Below are positions 59,502-64,000 of a stretch of 64,000 nucleotides of DNA, one piece after another. The translations under genes were made by a program, and so were the position numbers. The stretch's first letter is position 1. Each line of letters begins with the position of its first letter. The stretch is from Inia geoffrensis (lineage: Eukaryota > Chordata > Mammalia > Artiodactyla > Iniidae): NCBI GenBank assembly GCA_036417435.1, contig CM070910.1, positions 12,279,501-12,343,500 on the forward strand, written 5' to 3'. The notes under the pieces were generated by a model. The model ran no database searches and was not told where the DNA came from. It saw only the letters and a list, made by a program, of their open reading frames with translations.

Positions 59502-59705
59502 TTTTTTTTTTTTGAGGTACGTGGGCCTCTCACTGTTGTGGCCTCTCCCATCGCAGAGCACAGGCTCCGGACGCGCAGGTTCAGCGGCCATGGCTCACGG
59601 GCCCAGCTGCTCCGCGGCATGTGGGATCTTCCCGGACCAGGGCACGAACCCGTGTCCCCTGCATCGGCAGGCGGACTCTCAATCACTGCGCCACCAGGGA
59701 AGCCC
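59502..59705 (-). repeat. CHR SINE, young ~200-bp form
   Basis: Flanked by tatatgagttattttt copies (59487 and 59707). Lies upstream of SCAF8. Confidence 0.93.
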
Positions 59706-59789
59706 CTATATGAGTTATTTTTAAACAAGGGCAAAAAACCTGGAGCACTATCTAAGCCAGAACTAATTTCCATCCAATGAAAAAAATGA

Positions 59790-60490
59790 AAACTTGAGAT
59801 TCCTCAGGAAACACTTCAGGAATGGTTTAGTAAATTAGGGCACAGAAACAAAATGGAATATTATATAGCCAATTAAAATGATTAGGCTGTGGGAAACAAT
59901 ACGATGGTTCTTCAAAAATCAAATAGAATTAGCATATGATTCAGCTATTCCACTTCTGGATTCACCCAAAAGAAATGAAAACAGGGACTTGGGCAGATAT
60001 CTGTGTACCCATGTTCATAGTGGCACTGTCACAATAACTAAAAAGTGGCAGCAGGGCTTCCCTGGTGGCACAGTGGTTGAGAGTCCGCCTGCCGATGCAG
60101 GGGACACGGGTTCGTGCCCCGGTCCGGGAAGATCCCACATGCCGCGGAGCGGCTGGGCCCGTGAGCCATGGCCGCTGAGCCTGCGCGTCCGGAGCCTGTG
60201 CTCCCCAACGGGAGAGGCCACAACAGTGAGAGGCCCGCGTACCGCAAAAAAAAAAAAAAAAAAAAAAAAGAAAGTAGAATGGGGGTTGCCAGGGGGAGAG
60301 TGGAAATGGAGGGTTAGTGTTTAACGGGCATAGAGTTCATTTTGGGAAGATGAAAAAGTTCTGGAAATGAATGGAGATGATGGTTGCAAAAGAATATGAA
60401 AGTACTTAGTGTCACAGAACTGTACACTTAAAAATAGTTAAATGGTAAATATTATGTTATGTTTGCTTAATCACAATTTTAAAAATATTT
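59790..60490 (+). mobile_element. L1 3' end split by a SINE
   Basis: 'aatggaatattatatagcca', 'gattcagctattccacttct' (ORF2 end) left of the SINE and 'gaatgggggttgccaggggg', 'gaactgtacacttaaaaata' (3' UTR) right of it, in one orientation. Confidence 0.85.
60054..60270 (+). repeat. CHR SINE, young form, inside L1
   Basis: Complete head and body, long A tail. L1 sequence resumes at 60271, so the SINE is younger than the L1. Confidence 0.93.
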
Positions 60491-60647
60491 TGAATGGTTA
60501 GAATAAGACTAGAAATACAGGAAAGGGAAAATGCATATGTTAGCCTATCAAATACAAAAAAGATACAAAACAAACTTAATGTATTGATATTTTAGTTTTA
60601 AGAGTATATATGCAAAGATTGAAAAATGATATAAAAAATAAAGATAA

Positions 60648-60862
60648 GGGCTTCCCTCGTGGCACAGTGGTTGAGAATCCGCCTGCCGATGCGGGGACGC
60701 GGGTTCGTGCCCCGGTCCGGGAGGATCCCACATGCCGCGGAGCGGCTGGGCCTGTGAGCCATGGCCGCTGAGCCTGTGCGTCCGGAGCCTGTGCTCCGCA
60801 AAGGGAGAGGCCACAACAGTGAGAGGCCCATGTACCACACACAAAAAAAATAAATAAAAATA
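60648..60862 (+). repeat. CHR SINE, young ~200-bp form
   Basis: Flanked by aaataaagataa at 60636-60647 and from 60863. Confidence 0.93.
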
Positions 60863-60965
60863 AAAATAAAGATAATTCTATTAGGGTGCTGGGATTGCGA
60901 GGGTTTTTTAAAAAATATTTTTGCCCCATTTCAATAATTTGGTAATTTTGTATCTTATTATTTTA

Positions 60966-61093
60966 TTTTATTTTATTCTTTTTGACCCCACCATGTGGCT
61001 TGTGGGATCTTATTTCCCCAACCAGGGATCGAACCCAGGCCCATGGCAGTGAAAGCACCAAGCCATAACCACTGGACCACCAGGGAATTCCCA
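60966..61093 (-). repeat. CHR SINE, tRNA-head-only form
   Basis: Flanked by atcttattatttta at 60952-60965 and 61094-61107, a perfect 14-bp duplication although the family looks older in sequence. Confidence 0.9.
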
Positions 61094-61468
61094 ATCTTAT
61101 TATTTTAAATGAGCACAATATAAGTCACCAAACTTGACAGTGAAACCAGGTATATTTCCTGAGAGAATCATAAGATGTTAAAGGTACAAAGTAAATATTT
61201 TACTTCCACCAGCTTCACTTAAATTAAGTAGGAATTTTGAGTTTGGCAGATGTGTTTTGTTTTCTGTTAAAGAAGTGGTTCTTCAAATAGCTAAAGGTAA
61301 AACAGCACATGTTATCAGTAGTAGTGGTCAAAGATTTAAAAAAAAAAAAAACCTCTAAATTCCCAGGCTTTGTAGTTTGAATATTGATTTAAGCTTAACC
61401 TTTGCCCCTCAATGAGTAAACCAACAGATTCATGTCTTTTTCCTTCACAATGAATCTTTCCTTACTAC

Positions 61469-61469
<1 letters not shown>

Positions 61470-61518
<49 letters not shown>
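61470..61518 (+). repeat. (CA)n microsatellite
   Basis: About 24 uninterrupted CA units; likely polymorphic. Confidence 0.97.
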
Positions 61519-61519
<1 letters not shown>

Positions 61520-62468
61520 CTGACCCAAAGCATACGCCCAACCCACAGACACAACCTTCCGTTGTTTCCCAGACTTTCCAAATGGACATGACTTCAAGTT
61601 GCTGGTGAGAAGGAGCTGTTTTGCCTGCCTTAAAGTTTTATGCAGCAATTGTGAAATGACAGAGGAACTTTCTGACTATAGGAATTTTCATTCATTTCAG
61701 ATCATTGAAAAGGAGACCAAATTATTTTGTTGCAATACAATGAGAGAAGACTCAGGGTATGATGAAAGAGGTCATATCACCCAAAAGGCATTTTCTTATA
61801 TCCCTAAACTCTGTCTACCTTTCTGCTGCAAACAGCTGTTATAAATTGAGGGCACTGTGCTAAGTGGCATCAACGTGGCTGTCCAAATAAGGCCTCACAT
61901 TTTGACAGTACATTGTGACCACTGTATTCCTCATATGTTGATGGATTAGTAACTCAATTTAATTCATCCAGAGTAGATCAGAGCCTCATGGACAAACCAA
62001 ATATAACCAAACACAAGATACTGACATATGCCCCCCGGAATCCAAGTTTATTAATTTATTATATAATATATCTCATTCAAGTGACTGGAATTTTCATGTC
62101 TACTACTCAAGGCAAAGTGTTCTACACCAAGGTAGCTGGGAAACTAATAATCTGACAGTTGCTCTGAATTATTAAATTGTAAAAAGAAACTTTTAGTGAC
62201 TAGAACTTTTATGTCCTTCCCCCTGACATATGCCAAGCTTCAGTGTTCCTTTTTCCTACACCATATTGAATAAACACTGCAAATATCTCTCTGATACCTA
62301 TTTTGTTTTTATGCTAATATCTTTTGGCTCAGTTTGAAGCCTATAATAAGACTAGCAAAATCATGGCTTTCTGAAGATCTGAGTTTATTCCTTATATGTT
62401 GATTTGTAGAGATTTTAATCTAAGTCAGAAGGTTTCAAGGCACTTTTTAAAAATCAGTTTTGGGTGGT

Positions 62469-62575
62469 GTTATAGTCTGAGTGGTGTCTCCCAAAATTCG
62501 TACGTTGAAGTCCTAACCCTCAGTACTTCAGAATTTGACTGTATTTGGAGATAGGGTCTTCCCTGCATCCCAGCT
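62469..62575 (+). mobile_element. MaLR LTR fragment (MLT1-like)
   Basis: 'gtgtctcccaaaattcgtac', 'gaagtcctaaccctcagtac', 'tttggagatagggtcttccc' match the MLT1 5' part; cut off by the L1 at 62581. Confidence 0.78.
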
Positions 62576-62580
62576 TGAGA

Positions 62581-63060
62581 TATGATTGGAAAATAAAAAT
62601 TATATACATTTAAGGTGTACAAGGTGATGTTTAGATGTATATTGTGAAATGCATACCACAATCAAGCTAATTAATATATCCATCGTTTCCCATAGTTACC
62701 ACCTTTTTTTGGGAAATGAAAACACTTGAGGTCTACTCTCCTAGCAAATTTCAAGTATATATTACATTATTATTAACCATAGCCATCATGCTGTCTCTAA
62801 AACTTATTCACCTTATAACTAAAACTTCATACCCTTTGATCAATATCTCCCCTCTCCCCCCACCCCCAGCTTCTGGTAACAAGGATTCTACTCTCTGTTA
62901 CTATGAGTTTAACCTTTTTCAAAAAAAAAATTCCACAGGTAAGTAAGATTATGCAATATTTGTCTTTCTGTGTCTGGCTTATTTAACTTATAATAGTGTC
63001 CCCCAAGTTCATCCATGTTGTTGCAAATGGCAGGATTTCCGTCTTTTTATTTTATTTTTT
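62581..63060 (-). mobile_element. L1 3' UTR
   Basis: 'taaggtgtacaaggtgatgt', 'ccatcgtttcccatagttac', 'tgtctttctgtgtctggctt', 'tccatgttgttgcaaatggc' are the reverse complement of the old L1 3' region. Confidence 0.82.
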
Positions 63061-63061
63061 G

Positions 63062-63660
63062 AGCATTCTTTTTTTATATATTTTTTAAATTGAGGTATAG
63101 TTGATGCACAATATTATATAAGTTTTAGGCATACAACATAGCGACCCATTGGTTGTTCAGTAGCGTGTTGTTTAATCTCCACATACTTGTGAATTTTCTG
63201 GTTTTCTTTGTATAATTAATTTCTGGTTTCACACCACTGTGGTTGGAAAAGATGCCTGAGATGATTTCAATCCTCTTAAAGTTATTAAGACTTGTCTTGT
63301 GGCCTAACATAAGATCTATCCTGGAAAATGTCCCATGTGCACTCCAGAAGAATGTGTATTCTGTTGCTTTTGGAGGGGATATTCTGTATATATCTGTTAA
63401 GTCTATCTGGTACAACATGTCATTTAAGGCTGACATTTCCTTATTGATTTTCTGTCTGGATGATCTATATCCACTGATGTAAGTGAAGTATTAAAATCCC
63501 CTACTATTATTGTACTCCTGCCCATTTCTCCCTTAAGCCTGTTAATTTTTGCCTTATATATTTAGCTGCTCCTATGTTGGGTGCACAAATATTTACAAAT
63601 GTTGTATTCTCTTGTTGGATTGACCCTCTTATTACTATGTAATGCCCATCTTTGTCTGAG
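63062..63660 (-). pseudogene. Internally deleted L1: ORF2 endonuclease region joined to L1 tail
   Basis: 63141-63660 (minus) encodes the C-terminal part of the L1 ORF2 AP-like endonuclease: DLTDIYRISPPKATEYTFF, SAHGTFSRIDLMLGHKTSL and NYTKKTRK in one open frame of about 100 codons, with the conserved RID motif near the active site. The N-terminal catalytic half and the reverse transcriptase are absent. Directly after it in the minus direction comes a typical L1 3' tail (63062-63140, 'aattgaggtatagttgatgc'), so most of ORF2 is deleted. The element sits against a second L1 3' UTR (62581-63060). Not a functional gene. Confidence 0.85.
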
Positions 63661-64000
63661 AAGCCCTGGGTTAAGATTTTGTTTTATTGTTTTGTTCTGC
63701 TTCTAATAAGAAGAGAAAAGAGAGCTATGTAAAGTTCAAAAAGTTCTTAACGATCATATGCCTGTCATGTTATTTTGACTTGCTTCACATAAACTCTTTG
63801 TAGAGAAGAATGGGTTAGTAATCAAGAAGAGTTATAAAAGAGAATTGAGTACGAAGGCAGAAAGAATTGGCATTCAAGGCATAAAATGGTGGTGAAATGG
63901 AATCTAATCTTATCCTCCGGGTCAGGGAGGACTTCTGGAGGTCAGGACACCATGGTGCCTACTTTAGGAACTATAGCCTTAGTCCCTTAAATTCCAGCAG

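Larger units (their letters stand above)
56721..64000. other. Upstream flank of SCAF8
   Basis: No exon is recognisable. The first kilobase (56721-57690) is unique and includes a run of ten Gs near 57050. Beyond it lie L2, hAT, L1, MLT1 and SINE pieces listed separately. 58210-59170 looks like diverged ancient repeat material that I cannot classify, and 61094-62468 holds a CA microsatellite and otherwise nothing named. Confidence 0.7.

Noticed and set aside
8215..61093. tRNA-like A and B boxes in repeated elements
   Set aside because: These are the tRNA-derived heads of SINEs, with no cloverleaf-competent 3' half and A-rich tails; not tRNA genes.
61445..61648. Frame with a CVCVCV run
   Set aside because: Translation of the CA microsatellite.
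63125..63436. 103-codon minus-strand frame
   Set aside because: L1 ORF2 endonuclease fragment.
1..64000. CRISPR arrays, operons, integrases or other prokaryote-type systems
   Set aside because: The regularly recurring sequences are interspersed SINEs with individual target duplications, and gene structure is intron-rich vertebrate.

Overview
The window is vertebrate nuclear DNA, almost certainly from a cetacean and most likely a toothed whale. About thirty SINE copies share the tRNA-Glu-like head, 'cttccctggtgg' start and A-rich tail of the CHR family, including many near-identical copies of a ~200-bp form. That form is the hallmark of whale and dolphin genomes. No bacterial, CRISPR, phage or operon-like structure is present.

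The only protein-coding gene I can support is the 5' part of SCAF8 (SR-related CTD-associated factor 8, also RBM16), on the minus strand. A CpG island at about 55.55-56.72 kb holds the promoter, a 5' UTR of roughly 0.5 kb and the first coding exon (start codon 55994-55992). Eight further coding exons follow at decreasing coordinates: 23813-23896, 20013-20057, 15514-15675, 12648-12801, 11399-11529, 9199-9375, 7503-7582 and 5629-5746. All nine join in frame with GT..AG boundaries and give exactly 981 nt (327 codons). They encode the whole N-terminal RNA polymerase II CTD-interaction domain and the Pro/Thr-, Ala- and Gln-rich linker. The SR-like region, RRM and C-terminal half must lie left of base 1; I looked for the next exon in 1-5628 and did not find it.

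Everything else is intron or upstream flank filled with transposable elements of several ages: young CHR SINEs with target-site duplications; L1 fragments, including an endonuclease-region ORF2 piece at the right end; L2 and MIR remnants; MaLR (MLT1-like) LTR pieces; hAT elements (MER20, MER5-like, and a 226-bp element with 8-bp duplications); and Tigger elements, including a 1.9-kb decayed Tigger1. Several are visibly nested: Tigger1 inside a hAT element, a small Tigger-like element inside an MLT1 LTR, and a SINE inside an L1. Microsatellites, two short tandem duplications in introns 3 and 5, and an unexplained ~125-bp direct-repeat pair straddling exon 3 complete the picture.

I found no convincing new biological system. 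The points most worth a second look are the weak 5' splice site of exon 9, a cryptic-exon candidate in intron 9, uORFs and a YY1-type element in the 5' UTR, the repeat pair around exon 3, and the nested transposons that allow relative dating.
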